Source: Methylotetracoccus oryzae (lineage in GTDB: Bacteria; Pseudomonadota; Gammaproteobacteria; Methylococcales; Methylococcaceae). From it: DNA of 64,000 nucleotides. Positions 18,423 to 29,176 of the stretch are shown here, in pieces. Location of the stretch: contig NZ_SRSH01000013.1 in NCBI RefSeq assembly GCF_006175985.1, positions 62,001 through 126,000 on the forward strand, written 5' to 3'. The notes below the pieces were generated by a model. That model worked only from the letters and a program-made list of their open reading frames with translations. It was not told the origin of the DNA and searched no databases. Positions within the stretch are counted from its first letter, which is position 1, and each line of letters opens with the position of its first letter. Both the position numbers and the translations under genes were made by a program.

Positions 18423-19868
18423 ATGAAACGCCGATCCCCCATCAGGTGGACCATCGACTTTTGCGGCGCCTTAGCGCTGTGGCTCCTGACAGGTACCGCC
18501 CAAGCCTGGGTCACCGTCGAACCGCCAGTGGCGCCGCCAGCCGGCACCGTGACCGTGACGGGCTCGCATTTCCGGCCCGACAGCCCGGTCGAAGTCTTCC
18601 TGAGATGGAAGCGCTGCTCGGTCACGGCCGACGCGAAGGGCCAGTTTGCCTGTGCCTTCAAGGTGCCCAAAAGTCTCGAGCCCGGCGCGCGCAGCATCTG
18701 GACCGTCAACCGCGCCAACGGACGCTGGATCAGGACGCCGTTTACGGTAGGCGACGCGGTCGCGGAATGGCCGCAGTACCGCTATTCGCCGGAGCGCGCC
18801 GGAGCCAGCCCGAACGAAACCGTTCTAAATCCCTCAAACGTCGCCGACTTGTCTTTGCGTTGGACATTTTCCACCGGCAGCTTAGTGCACAACTCGGTTT
18901 CCCTGGCGGGCGGCGTGGCCTACTTCGGTTCGTTCGACGGTTACTTGTACGCGGTCGATGGCAAGACCGGGCAGCCGGTCTGGCGCGTCAAACCCGCCCC
19001 ACCGGGCCCGCACTGCTGCGGGACATTGATGAACACGGGCTCTCCGGCCGTAGCGAACGGCAAGGTCTACATAGGCACGATCGACCATTATTTCTACGCG
19101 TTCGACCAGAAGACGGGCCGGCAGCTGTGGGGTATCGACACCAAGGATGACTTGGAGGGTACCTCCCCGACGGTGGCCGGAAACGTTGTCTATATCGGTG
19201 GCGGCTGCCCCGAATCCGATTGCTTCAATGGCTTACGGGCACTAAACGCCGAAACCGGCGCGGAAATCTGGAAGGTGAAAGTCGACCGCGGCGTCGCAAC
19301 CGGCGCCACCGTCGCCGACGGCGTCGTCTACGTCGGGTCGGGCGCCGGCAACGTCTACGCACTCGATGCAGCGACCGGGGCGACGCTCTGGAAAACCGGC
19401 CTGGGCAGGACCCAGATGAGCTTGTCCGCGGCCTTGGTCGACGACGTGCTTTACTTAGGATCGAGCGGCGGGGCGGTGTACGCGATCAACACCGGAGACG
19501 GGTCACTGCTGTGGTCTGCGACCTTGCCCACAAATAGCTTCAGCGGGCCTGCCGTGCAGGGGGGTACCGTCTACATCGGTGCTGGCGGTTTCCTGTATGC
19601 CTTCGATGCGGAATCCGGGAACGTACTCTGGTCAGCCGACCTTGGTGGACAGGTCATCTGGTCGAGCCCGACCGTGGCCAACGGGGTTGTCTACTGCGGC
19701 TCCAATGGCGGCGGAGTCGTGGCCGTCGCCGCAGCCGATGGACGCCGGCTTTGGAGTGCCCTGGCAGGACAAACAGTCCATTCGGCGCCGACCATAAACG
19801 ATGGCGCAGTCTATCTCGGTTCCGAGAACGGCCGCGTCTACGCCTTTGATCTGGGCATAAGCAAATAG
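18423..19868 (+). CDS. Secreted PQQ-like (WD40-like) beta-propeller protein
   Basis: A 481-residue exported protein with a signal peptide (about 1-28), an N-terminal beta-sandwich of the IPT/TIG type (about 30-112) and then a seven- or eight-bladed PQQ-like propeller (about 115-478) with repeats such as VYIGSxxGxVYALDAxTGxxLW. Residues that bind PQQ and calcium in true quinoprotein dehydrogenases were not seen, so it is more likely a BamB-like or surface-binding scaffold than an enzyme. It lies alone and is convergent with the ATPase gamma gene. A single CC pair (HCCG, near residue 200) is present, as in some quinoproteins, but the context differs. Confidence 0.85.
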   Translation: MKRRSPIRWTIDFCGALALWLLTGTAQAWVTVEPPVAPPAGTVTVTGSHFRPDSPVEVFLRWKRCSVTADAKGQFACAFKVPKSLEPGARSIWTVNRANGRWIRTPFTVGDAVAEWPQYRYSPERAGASPNETVLNPSNVADLSLRWTFSTGSLVHNSVSLAGGVAYFGSFDGYLYAVDGKTGQPVWRVKPAPPGPHCCGTLMNTGSPAVANGKVYIGTIDHYFYAFDQKTGRQLWGIDTKDDLEGTSPTVAGNVVYIGGGCPESDCFNGLRALNAETGAEIWKVKVDRGVATGATVADGVVYVGSGAGNVYALDAATGATLWKTGLGRTQMSLSAALVDDVLYLGSSGGAVYAINTGDGSLLWSATLPTNSFSGPAVQGGTVYIGAGGFLYAFDAESGNVLWSADLGGQVIWSSPTVANGVVYCGSNGGGVVAVAAADGRRLWSALAGQTVHSAPTINDGAVYLGSENGRVYAFDLGISK

Positions 19869-19949
19869 CGTCGTGGGCTAGCATGGGTCCGGCGGATCGT
19901 CCCAATCCGATGCGATCGTACAGAGTCTTCTCCCGGGGCGTCCGGACCC

Positions 19950-20792
19950 TCAATCCTCCCCCGGCACCACCAGATCCGCACCGAGCAGGATCACTTCCAG
20001 TTCCTCGGTGATTTCTTCCTGACGCAGCGTCGACTGCCGGCGAGCCAGATCCGCCAGAGTCTCGTCCAGGCGCTGCGTCGCGCCTTCCAGGTGCTGCACG
20101 CGACGCTGGTGCTCGTGCAGTAGCGACGTGAACACGATGTGGTGCAGCTCGGCGAACAGGTATTGCTCGACGAGCTCCGAGAAAAAAGTCGGCGGGGCCA
20201 GATTGAGCCGCAGCGGATTGCCCATGGCCGGTTGGGGCCACTGAAGGTCGGAGAAGGCGGGCAGCAGGACCGTTTCGACGATATGCCCGGACTCACCGCC
20301 ATGATGCACGGCAATCAGGGATAACGCCCCGAGTTGCTCCGTCAGCCCGCCCAACAGCGATACGAGCTGTTGCAGCAATGGCGGGACATCGTCGGCCGTG
20401 GTGGGACCGTCCAGTATCCGGAGGCGGTCTCCAAGCGGGTCCAGATCACCCTCCAGCTTACGGCCGATGGCAACGACCACCGCAGGTCCTTCCCCAGTCA
20501 GCGCAAGCACCCGGTCGCGTACGAGCGCATTGAAGTCGCCGCAAAAACCCCGCTCCGTACCCATGGCGAGCACTACGGGCTGCGCCAGTCCTGCAATCGG
20601 CGCGACCGCCGGGTAACTGGCCAGGAAATCCGCGGCCGCGGTCCGGATCGTCGCGACCACGGCGCGCTGGCAGTCGATGAACCTCGCGAGCTTGCGCGCC
20701 TCCAGCAGCGAAAGCATCCGCATCGAGTCCATGATCTCGTCGACTTCACCCAGCGTGCGGATGCGGCGCTGCAGTTCATGCCGCCGGGTCAT
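19950..20792 (-). CDS. atpG: Alternative F1Fo ATPase, F1 gamma subunit
   Basis: A 280-residue gamma subunit, the rotating central stalk of the F1 motor. The N-terminal helix [20 protein letters not shown], the middle segment [15 protein letters not shown] and the C-terminal helix [22 protein letters not shown] match the family, including the RQ-rich end. It overlaps the atpA stop by 17 bases, so the start at 20792 is inferred from the conserved N-terminus ([11 protein letters not shown]). Last gene of the N-type ATPase cluster, together with atpA on the far side of the inserted genes. Confidence 0.9.
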   Translation of the reverse strand: MTRRHELQRRIRTLGEVDEIMDSMRMLSLLEARKLARFIDCQRAVVATIRTAAADFLASYPAVAPIAGLAQPVVLAMGTERGFCGDFNALVRDRVLALTGEGPAVVVAIGRKLEGDLDPLGDRLRILDGPTTADDVPPLLQQLVSLLGGLTEQLGALSLIAVHHGGESGHIVETVLLPAFSDLQWPQPAMGNPLRLNLAPPTFFSELVEQYLFAELHHIVFTSLLHEHQRRVQHLEGATQRLDETLADLARRQSTLRQEEITEELEVILLGADLVVPGED

Positions 20793-22266
20793 GGACCGCC
20801 TCGGTATGCGTCTCGAACCAGCGCTGCAAGGAATCGACCCACAGCGCACGGGGCGCCTCCATACCCGGGCTGCGTCCGGACCATCCGTCGAACAGGCCCT
20901 GCAGCGTCGCAGCGACGCGGTCCAACGGCACCGCATCGAACAGCCCCTCGTTGAAGGCGATCAGCCAGGCCAACTGGCACTCAGGCGACAACGGCGCCAG
21001 CCGCTCCTGCTTCAATAACTCGCGGAGAATCCGGCCCCGGCGGATCTTCCCCTCCATCCCGGCTTCCAGCTTGGCACCGAAGCGGGTGAACACTTCGAGT
21101 TCCAGGAATTGCAGATAGTCCAGCTTCATCCGGCCGGACTCGTCCTTGACGCACGGATGCTGCGCTCGACCGCCGATCCGTGACACCGAGCGGCGAATGT
21201 CGACGGCCGGTCGGAATCCCCCGGCGAACAAGTCAGCGTCGAGATAGACCTGCCCATCGGTGATCGAGATCAGGTTGGTCGGGATATAGGCGCTGATCTC
21301 GCCCTGCATCGTCTCAACGATCGGCAGCGCGGTCATGCTGCCGCCGCCGTAGGCCTGGCCCAGGCTGGTCGCGCGCTCCAGCAGGCGCGAGTGCAGGTAA
21401 AAGATGTCGCCCGGATAGGCCTCTCGCCCCGGCGGCCGCCGCAACAGCAGCGACAGCTCGCGATAGGTGCGGGCGTGTGTGCTGAGATCGTCGTACACGA
21501 CCAGCGTATCGCGGCCCTGGGCCATCCAGGCCTCGGCGATTGCACAACCGGCGAATGGCGCCAGGTACTTCAGCCCTGGCAGCGCGCCGGCCTCCCCGAC
21601 GACGACCGTCGTGTAGGACATCGCATCATGCGCGCGCAGCGTCTCCAGGGTGCTCACGACGGTCGAACGTTTCTGCCCAATCAGCACATAGACGCAGGCC
21701 ACGTCGCGTCCGCGCTGGTTGATCACGGTATCGATCGCAATCGCGCTGCGGCCCGTGCCTTCATCGCCGATGATCAGCTGTCGCTGACCCTTGCCGATGG
21801 GCACCAGTGAATCGATGGAGCGCAAACCCGTATAGAGAGGTTCGCGGACGAATTCCCTAGCGATGATCGGTGGCGCAAGAATGTCGAGCGGGCGCCGCTC
21901 GGCGACCTCGATAGACCCCGCGCCGTCCAGCGGCTGGCCGATCGGATCAACGACCCGTCCCGACAGTGCATCCCCAACCGGAATGCTCAGCGATTGACGC
22001 GCACGCCGAACGGGCGTACCCGCCGTCAGCGCGGCGCTCTGATGCAGCAGGATGGCGCCGATCTGCTGGGCCATCAGGTCGAAGACGACCGCCCAGCTGC
22101 CGTCTTCGAACTCCAGGACATCGTCCATGGCGGCCGACGGCAGGCCCTTGATCCAGGCAATCCCATCGCCAACAGATGCAACGACGCCCCGCTCCGACAC
22201 CCGGAGCCCAAAGCGGTAGCCGGCCAGTTGTTCGGCTTTACGAGTCAGGAGTTCGCGGTTGGGCAT
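20776..22266 (-). CDS. atpA: Alternative F1Fo ATPase, F1 alpha subunit
   Basis: A 496-residue alpha subunit, the non-catalytic nucleotide-binding partner of beta in F1. The P-loop is GDEGTGRSA near residues 167-175, with arginine at R173 where the usual lysine is found. Other conserved parts are [32 protein letters not shown] and the C-terminal helical domain. It lies 34 bases downstream of the glutathione peroxidase gene and overlaps atpG, so a gpx-atpA-atpG transcript is likely. Compared with typical N-type clusters it is separated from atpF by about 3.1 kb of inserted genes. Confidence 0.93.
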   Translation of the reverse strand: MPNRELLTRKAEQLAGYRFGLRVSERGVVASVGDGIAWIKGLPSAAMDDVLEFEDGSWAVVFDLMAQQIGAILLHQSAALTAGTPVRRARQSLSIPVGDALSGRVVDPIGQPLDGAGSIEVAERRPLDILAPPIIAREFVREPLYTGLRSIDSLVPIGKGQRQLIIGDEGTGRSAIAIDTVINQRGRDVACVYVLIGQKRSTVVSTLETLRAHDAMSYTTVVVGEAGALPGLKYLAPFAGCAIAEAWMAQGRDTLVVYDDLSTHARTYRELSLLLRRPPGREAYPGDIFYLHSRLLERATSLGQAYGGGSMTALPIVETMQGEISAYIPTNLISITDGQVYLDADLFAGGFRPAVDIRRSVSRIGGRAQHPCVKDESGRMKLDYLQFLELEVFTRFGAKLEAGMEGKIRRGRILRELLKQERLAPLSPECQLAWLIAFNEGLFDAVPLDRVAATLQGLFDGWSGRSPGMEAPRALWVDSLQRWFETHTEAVHDPAA

Positions 22267-22300
22267 GCGGAGGCGTTCGATTCATCCCGCCGCGCCCGAG

Positions 22301-22864
22301 TCAGCGCGCCGGTCCGGCCGTGCCCACAGGCAGCAGTGCTTCGATCTGGCTCTGCAGTTCCGGGCTTTCGGGTGCGATCCGGGACGGAAACGCACGCATG
22401 ACCTGTCCGTTGGCATCGATCAGGTATTTGTAGAAATTCCATGCCGGCGCTTGACCCGTTGCGGCGGTCAGCTTGCGGAAAAACGCATTGGCATTATCTC
22501 CCGTTACGGCCGTCTGCGCGAACATGGGAAAGGTCACGCCGTAATTGATATAACATACCTCTGCGGTCTTCGCCGGATCATCGTATTCCTGATCGAAGGC
22601 ATCCGATGGGAACCCCAATACGACGAGGCCGCGGTCGCGGTATTTTTGGTACAAGGCTTCGAGCCCCTTGAACTGCGGCGTGTATCCGCACTGGCTGGCC
22701 GTATTGACCGCAAGAATGACTTTGCCCCGATAGCTGTCGCAGAAGTCGATGGTCTCCTTGCTGCGCAGCTTCTCGAGGGAAAAATTCAAAAGATCCGGGC
22801 AGGATTCGGCGGTCCAGGCCGTTCCGCTGGCCAGCAGCAAGGCGAAAATCCAGGCACTTTTCAT
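22301..22864 (-). CDS. Exported glutathione-peroxidase-family protein
   Basis: A 187-residue thiol peroxidase of the GPx family with a signal peptide (about 1-18), so probably periplasmic. The active-site block NTASQCGYTPQFKGLE carries the peroxidatic cysteine C58, and WNFYKYLID and a Gln-rich segment complete the family pattern. It probably reduces peroxides with thioredoxin-type or other thiol donors. GGGAG lies nine bases before the ATG. It is read in the same direction as the ATPase genes and precedes atpA by 34 bases. The divergent RNase T2 gene starts only about 21 bases away, so the promoters must overlap. Confidence 0.9.
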   Translation of the reverse strand: MKSAWIFALLLASGTAWTAESCPDLLNFSLEKLRSKETIDFCDSYRGKVILAVNTASQCGYTPQFKGLEALYQKYRDRGLVVLGFPSDAFDQEYDDPAKTAEVCYINYGVTFPMFAQTAVTGDNANAFFRKLTAATGQAPAWNFYKYLIDANGQVMRAFPSRIAPESPELQSQIEALLPVGTAGPAR

Positions 22865-22885
22865 GACTCATCTCCCATAGCGGTT

Positions 22886-23650
22886 GTGTCAATCCTTCAC
22901 TTCGACCGGAGCCGTCGTCCAAGGTTTACCCGACGCACCGCACAGCGCCTCGTTCTGCCGTGCGCCACGTCGTTCCTGCTCGGCAGCGCCGTTGCCTGGG
23001 CGAAGCCATCCTGCCGGGTTGACACGACGCGGGAGAAAGTCTATCGCCTCGAACTGACCGTGCCTGCCACCTATTGCCGTAAGGCGGCCGACGAACCCGA
23101 TTGCCGCGACTTCCCGAAGCGGACGCCAATCCAGTTGCATGGCCTGTGGCCCAACTACGAATCGGGCTATCCGCAAGGCCGTTGCTCGCAGGCGGAATGT
23201 CGCGAGCAATTCGGCACCGCGGGCCGTTATTGCGGCTATCCGGCCCTCCCGGACGTCTACCGGACGGACTGGTGGCCCGGACTGAAGGATTACATGGCCG
23301 GCACCGCGAAGTGCCTGGAACGTCATGAGTGGGTCAAGCACGGCACCTGTTCGCCGATGGATCCCGAGCCCTATTTTCACTGGTCGCTGGCGACGACCCG
23401 CCGCATCGCCGATGCGCTGGCACCGCTGGCCGACCAGCCCTTGACCCGCCGGCAGTTCAACGACGTCATCCGGACCCGTCTGCCCGAACTGGCCGGCAGT
23501 CTGCGCCTGAGTTGCAAGGGCGGTGCCTTGTCCTCGGTGTATGTGTTGTACGAATGGGGACCTCAGCCCACCCGTCCGATTCCGACGCGCGAGAGCGGGA
23601 GCCATTTCGGGAATTGCCGGGACCCGTTCGTGATCCCGTCCCGCCCCTAG
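22886..23650 (+). CDS. Exported ribonuclease T2
   Basis: A 254-residue RNase T2-family enzyme, a periplasmic or secreted endoribonuclease that cleaves single-stranded RNA through 2',3'-cyclic phosphates. Both active-site blocks are present: CAS I as IQLHGLWPNY and CAS II as HEWVKHGTCSP, with many cysteines for disulfides. A basic N-terminus and hydrophobic stretch ending at AWA make a signal peptide. No ATG is available; the start is inferred as GTG 22886, the only ordinary start codon near the signal peptide, without a clear ribosome site. Its TAG stop is in the same frame as the helicase that begins 12 bases later. Confidence 0.82.
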   Translation: MSILHFDRSRRPRFTRRTAQRLVLPCATSFLLGSAVAWAKPSCRVDTTREKVYRLELTVPATYCRKAADEPDCRDFPKRTPIQLHGLWPNYESGYPQGRCSQAECREQFGTAGRYCGYPALPDVYRTDWWPGLKDYMAGTAKCLERHEWVKHGTCSPMDPEPYFHWSLATTRRIADALAPLADQPLTRRQFNDVIRTRLPELAGSLRLSCKGGALSSVYVLYEWGPQPTRPIPTRESGSHFGNCRDPFVIPSRP

Positions 23651-23662
23651 CGAGGACCGGCC

Positions 23663-25189
23663 CTGAGCGCTGCCTGGCCTGAAACCGAGTCCCTGACGAA
23701 GACCGCGTCCGCGCTGCGCCTGACCGAGCAGCAGCGCGCGGCGATCGAGGCAGATACTCCGATTGTCAAGATCAACGCCGTCGCCGGCAGTGGCAAGACC
23801 ACGACCCTGATCGAATACGCGGCGCGGCGGCCCGACCAGGCGATCCTCTACCTGACCTACAACAAGTCGGTTGCCGAAGAAGTCAGGGCCAAGGTCGTGC
23901 AGCGGGCACTGCGGCACGTCGCGGTCCATACGATTCACGCACTGGCCTACCGCCACACCAACGCCAGCCGCTTCGAGCTGGAGCACGAACTCAGCGAGTG
24001 GCGCCTGCTCGAACGTTGCATCCCGGCCGCCGACCGGCGCACACAATCCGGCCTGCTGCTCGCGTGGCTGCTGAAGGATCTGGTCAACTACTACCTGAAC
24101 TCGGCTCACCCCGGCATCGACGACGAGTTGCTCGAGCGCTATCAGCTGGACACTGCCCCACAGGCCCGCGTCATCGCGCTACTGACCCGGCGTGGCGGCG
24201 AACTGCTCGGGCTGGTCCGGACCCTACTGGGGGAAATGCGGAGCGGCGCGCAGCCGGCGGTACACGACTTCTACCTGAAACTGTTCCAGTTCTCGCGGCA
24301 GCCGCTCCCTTACGACGTGATCCTGGTCGACGAAGCCCAGGACACCTCCGGCGTGATGCTGTCGGTCGTCGAGCGGCAGCCGGCCCGCAAGGTCTTCGTC
24401 GGCGATACCTTTCAGCAAATCTATGGATTCCGGCACGCGGTCAACTCGCTGGAGCGGCTGTCGGCCAAGGCCTTGCCTCTAAGCCAGACCTTCCGCTTCG
24501 GCGATGGGCTGGCCAAGCACATCGCGAAGCAAGTCAATGAGGCCTACGCGATGCTCGGGGAAACTGGGACCGTCGCCATCGAAGGCACCCGCGCCCTGAC
24601 CCGCTTCGGCTCGAAAGCCCCGGACGATGCGCGCCCGCTGACGCTGATCGCACGGAGCAACCTCGGCCTGTTCGAGGCCTGTCTGGAGCGGCTGTCCGAA
24701 AACGACACACGGTTTTTCTTTCAGGGCGGCTACGCCGGCTATTCCTTCCTGAATGCCCGCGTGGCCGGTGCATTCTTCCTGAGCCAGGGCCGCCGCGAAA
24801 AGGTGCGTGACCCGTTCCTGAGTCGGTTCCAGAGCTTTCCCGCGTTGAAGGACTTCGCGCAGCAGACCCAGAACCAATCGCTGCAGAGCATCATCGGGCT
24901 GGTCGAGCGCTACGGCGGCACGCTGTTCGAGTTCGATAAACAGATCAAGGCCCGGCTGGTCGAGCGGCCCGACGCCGACTTCATCTTCACGACGACGCAC
25001 AAGGCCAAGGGCCAGGAATACGACCATGTCGAGATGCTGCGCGACGACTTCCTGACGCGAGCCGATCTGTTGCGCACGCTGAAGCAAAAAGGGGACGACG
25101 CCGATCCGCTGAAGCTGCGCGAGGAGGTCAACGTCTATTACGTAGCCGCGACCCGGGCCAAGCATTCGATCAAGTTAGCGCCGTTTTGA
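23663..25189 (+). CDS. Superfamily 1 (UvrD/Fbh1-like) helicase, probable CTG start
   Basis: A DNA helicase of about 508 residues. In order: Walker A AVAGSGKTTT (K45), motif Ia YLTYNKSVAEE, motif II VDEAQDTS (D223), motif III FVGDTFQQIYGFRHA, motif V TTHKAKGQEYD and motif VI YVAATRAKHS. The pattern resembles the Fbh1 branch of UvrD-like helicases. The first ordinary start codon in frame (GTG 23897) would remove Walker A. A GAGG seven bases before CTG 23663 makes that CTG the likely start, coupled to the end of the RNase T2 gene. It lies with RNase T2 in a two-gene unit inside the ATPase cluster and converges on atpF. Confidence 0.85.
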   Translation: MSAAWPETESLTKTASALRLTEQQRAAIEADTPIVKINAVAGSGKTTTLIEYAARRPDQAILYLTYNKSVAEEVRAKVVQRALRHVAVHTIHALAYRHTNASRFELEHELSEWRLLERCIPAADRRTQSGLLLAWLLKDLVNYYLNSAHPGIDDELLERYQLDTAPQARVIALLTRRGGELLGLVRTLLGEMRSGAQPAVHDFYLKLFQFSRQPLPYDVILVDEAQDTSGVMLSVVERQPARKVFVGDTFQQIYGFRHAVNSLERLSAKALPLSQTFRFGDGLAKHIAKQVNEAYAMLGETGTVAIEGTRALTRFGSKAPDDARPLTLIARSNLGLFEACLERLSENDTRFFFQGGYAGYSFLNARVAGAFFLSQGRREKVRDPFLSRFQSFPALKDFAQQTQNQSLQSIIGLVERYGGTLFEFDKQIKARLVERPDADFIFTTTHKAKGQEYDHVEMLRDDFLTRADLLRTLKQKGDDADPLKLREEVNVYYVAATRAKHSIKLAPF

Positions 25190-25239
25190 ATCCGGGGATC
25201 GGGGCGTCGCGCGCACCATGGGCGCGGTACATCTGCTTT

Positions 25240-25264
25240 GTGCGCACAGCGGTTTCGTGCGCAC
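25240..25264. terminator. Hairpin between helicase and atpF stops (possible bidirectional terminator)
   Basis: GTGCGCAC (25240-25247) and GTGCGCAC (25257-25264), each self-complementary, form an eight-base stem around a nine-base loop in the 187-base gap where two genes converge. There is no T-run, so terminator function is uncertain. Confidence 0.3.
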
Positions 25265-25376
25265 GGTGCACGGGGGTGACGGCGCCGACGCCACTCGACT
25301 CGGTCCCACGCCCAGAGCCAACCGCCCGCTCTTTCCCAAGCGATTACCTGGCTGGCGACCGACGCTGTCCTTGCAG

Positions 25377-26114
25377 TCACTCCGCCAGTCGGAAAAACTC
25401 GAGCTCGTCGTGCAGGTTGGCGTGCAACAAAAGCGGACCGAGTTCGAAGCGCAACCCGGCGATCAGGCCGGGATCCGTTATGAAATCGCAGGCGATAGGG
25501 TGGCCGAGCTGAGCGCTGAGGGCTTGCTGCAGGTCAGCGCGCTGCTGTTCTCCCAGCGGGAATGCGCTCATCAGACGGGCGCGGCCACCCCCGTCGCCGC
25601 CCTGGGCAGTCACCGCCTCCCAGCGTTCCTCCGGAACCTGACTCAAATCGTCGATGAACAGGTCGAGCAGGCGCGCTTCCAGCTCGGGGCCCGCGACGCG
25701 CTCCAGCAACCGTGCCGCGAAACGCCCGCCCAGTTCCAGCGACTGTTGCTCCAGATCGGACTGCTGAGCCGAAAGACGCCGCTGCGCCAGGATATCCGCC
25801 TGTTGGCGCTCGGCTTCGAGGCCTTGCCGAAACGCGTCCATCAACCGCGTCTTTTCGACATTCAGGTCCGCCAGCCACTGTTCGCGGGCCAACCGCTTTT
25901 CCTGCTCCCAGGCGGAAAGACGCTCAGCGTACTGGCGCTCCAGCGCCTCGGACCGAGCCACCTGCGCGGCGGCTTCGTTCAGGCTGGACGCGATCGCTCG
26001 CCGGCGCTCCTCGATCACCGCCGCAACCGGGCGGTACAGGAAACGACCAAGGATCCACACCAGGATCAGAAAATTGATGACCTCCAGCAGGAAGGTCCAG
26101 GGGTTGAAGCCCAC
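25377..26114 (-). CDS. atpF: Alternative F1Fo ATPase, fused b/delta subunit
   Basis: A 245-residue protein: one N-terminal membrane helix (about 6-26), a long charged helix of the b-type peripheral stalk (about 30-130) and a C-terminal part ending GLRFELGPLLLHANLHDELEFF, which resembles the delta subunit's end. This b-delta combination in one gene is the rule in N-type ATPases, which have no separate delta gene. It follows atpE after ten bases. It is the last gene of the upstream half of the split cluster; atpA and atpG lie beyond the inserted genes. Confidence 0.87.
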   Translation of the reverse strand: MGFNPWTFLLEVINFLILVWILGRFLYRPVAAVIEERRRAIASSLNEAAAQVARSEALERQYAERLSAWEQEKRLAREQWLADLNVEKTRLMDAFRQGLEAERQQADILAQRRLSAQQSDLEQQSLELGGRFAARLLERVAGPELEARLLDLFIDDLSQVPEERWEAVTAQGGDGGGRARLMSAFPLGEQQRADLQQALSAQLGHPIACDFITDPGLIAGLRFELGPLLLHANLHDELEFFRLAE

Positions 26115-26124
26115 GCGCGCGGTC

Positions 26125-26391
26125 CTATTTGATCAGGTACTCCAGCAGGGGATTCCGGAACAGCACGATCAGCACGATCACCAGCGCGTAAATCGCCAGC
26201 GACTCGATCATCGCCAGCCCGATGAACAGGGTTCGCATGATGGACTTCTCGGCATCCGGCTGTCGCGCCAGCGCATCCAGCGCCTGTCCGATCGCCCGGC
26301 CCATTGCCAGCGCCGGCAGCATCACCGCGAGTGCGATACCCAACACCGCAGCGACGGTGGAGGCGATCACTAACCACGTCATCTCGTTCAT
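26125..26391 (-). CDS. atpE: Alternative F1Fo ATPase, Fo c subunit
   Basis: An 88-residue c-ring subunit with two membrane helices joined by the polar loop ARQP (42-45). The ion-binding carboxylate is E63 in AMIESLAIY. Aligned with the sodium-type c subunit of Ilyobacter tartaricus, E63-S64 match E65-S66, but M30 stands at the place of Gln32 and L65 at the place of Thr67, so the full sodium ligand set is absent. Proton coupling is therefore more likely, as an inference. Its start overlaps the stop of atpB by four bases. Confidence 0.92.
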   Translation of the reverse strand: MNEMTWLVIASTVAAVLGIALAVMLPALAMGRAIGQALDALARQPDAEKSIMRTLFIGLAMIESLAIYALVIVLIVLFRNPLLEYLIK

Positions 26392-27083
26392 GAACTGCCG
26401 TTCTCCTGCTCCGGCTCACTGAGTTGGCTCTGGATGCCGCTGGCAATGTAGATCAGTGCCAGCGTTCCGAAAATATACGCTTGTACCAAGCCTTCGACGA
26501 TGTGCAACATCAGGATCGGCACCGGCACGAACAAGCCGGCGATCAGCAGCAGCAACAGCGCGATCATGTCCATGCTCATCATGTTGCCGAACAGGCGGAC
26601 GGCGAGAGCAACCGTGCGCGTGATCTCGCTGAGCAGATGGAACGGCAACAGGATCGGATTCGGACTCAAGTAATGCTTCAGGTAGGCGCGCCAGCCCTGG
26701 CTGCGAATGCCGAACCAGTGCACCGAGAAATACACCAGGACGGCCAGCGCCGACGTCACCGACAAGTCCCTGGTCGGCGTCTCGAACCCCGGAATCAGGC
26801 TCAGCAGGTTCGCGACCCCGAGATACAGCCACAGACTCAGCACGAAGGGCGTCACGCGGAGGTAGTCCCTCGGCAGTAACTCCCGGACAGCGTTCTCGCA
26901 GGCCCCGACGATGCCTTCGAAGACAACCTGCATCGGCCCTGGCATCTGGCGCAGTCGGCAGCTCACCGCCCATGACCCGATCCAGAACGCTGCCATGATC
27001 AGCCAGGTGTAGACGATGCTGTCGGCGATCGCGACCGGTCCGAGCGTGAACAGGGTGCGGGCGCCAGGCTGCAGGTCATCCAT
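26388..27083 (-). CDS. atpB: Alternative F1Fo ATPase, Fo a subunit
   Basis: A 231-residue integral membrane protein with about five or six helices, forming the stator half-channels beside the c-ring. The conserved arginine helix reads [15 protein letters not shown] and the late helix [21 protein letters not shown] matches the family. It follows atpQ after four bases and overlaps atpE by four, so Fo subunits are translated together. A separate atpR gene, which sits before atpB in most N-type clusters, is missing here. Confidence 0.93.
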   Translation of the reverse strand: MDDLQPGARTLFTLGPVAIADSIVYTWLIMAAFWIGSWAVSCRLRQMPGPMQVVFEGIVGACENAVRELLPRDYLRVTPFVLSLWLYLGVANLLSLIPGFETPTRDLSVTSALAVLVYFSVHWFGIRSQGWRAYLKHYLSPNPILLPFHLLSEITRTVALAVRLFGNMMSMDMIALLLLLIAGLFVPVPILMLHIVEGLVQAYIFGTLALIYIASGIQSQLSEPEQENGSS

Positions 27084-27087
27084 CGCG

Positions 27088-27359
27088 TCACTCGTGCCGC
27101 TTGATCAGCAGGTACGCACTGTAGACGCCGACCACCAGCCCCGCGAACAACAGGCTCAGCGTCCAGTGTATACAGAAGCCGGGCAGCCGCTCGTCCAGCC
27201 AGCGGCCGAGAAAGGCGCCGCCCACCATCGGCAGCACGACGACCAGACCGAGTGTGCCGAGATAGGCCGTCTGGGCCAGCAGGCCCGGACGGTCGCGCTC
27301 GGCCTGCCGCATCCGCTCGACGCGTCGCCGAATGGTGGCCTCCCAGCGCGCATCGTCCT

Positions 27360-27363
<4 letters not shown>
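27088..27363 (-). CDS. atpQ: AtpQ-like (AtpI/AtpZ-like) small membrane protein
   Basis: A 91-residue protein with a basic N-terminal half ([14 protein letters not shown]) and two membrane helices with [10 protein letters not shown] between them, the pattern of the AtpQ/AtpI-like protein of N-type ATPase clusters, thought to help c-ring assembly. Its ATG overlaps the atpC stop by four bases and its stop is four bases before atpB. It is the only small membrane gene between atpC and atpB; AtpR, the usual second one, has no candidate in the four-base gap that follows. Confidence 0.82.
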
Positions 27364-29176
<1,813 letters not shown>

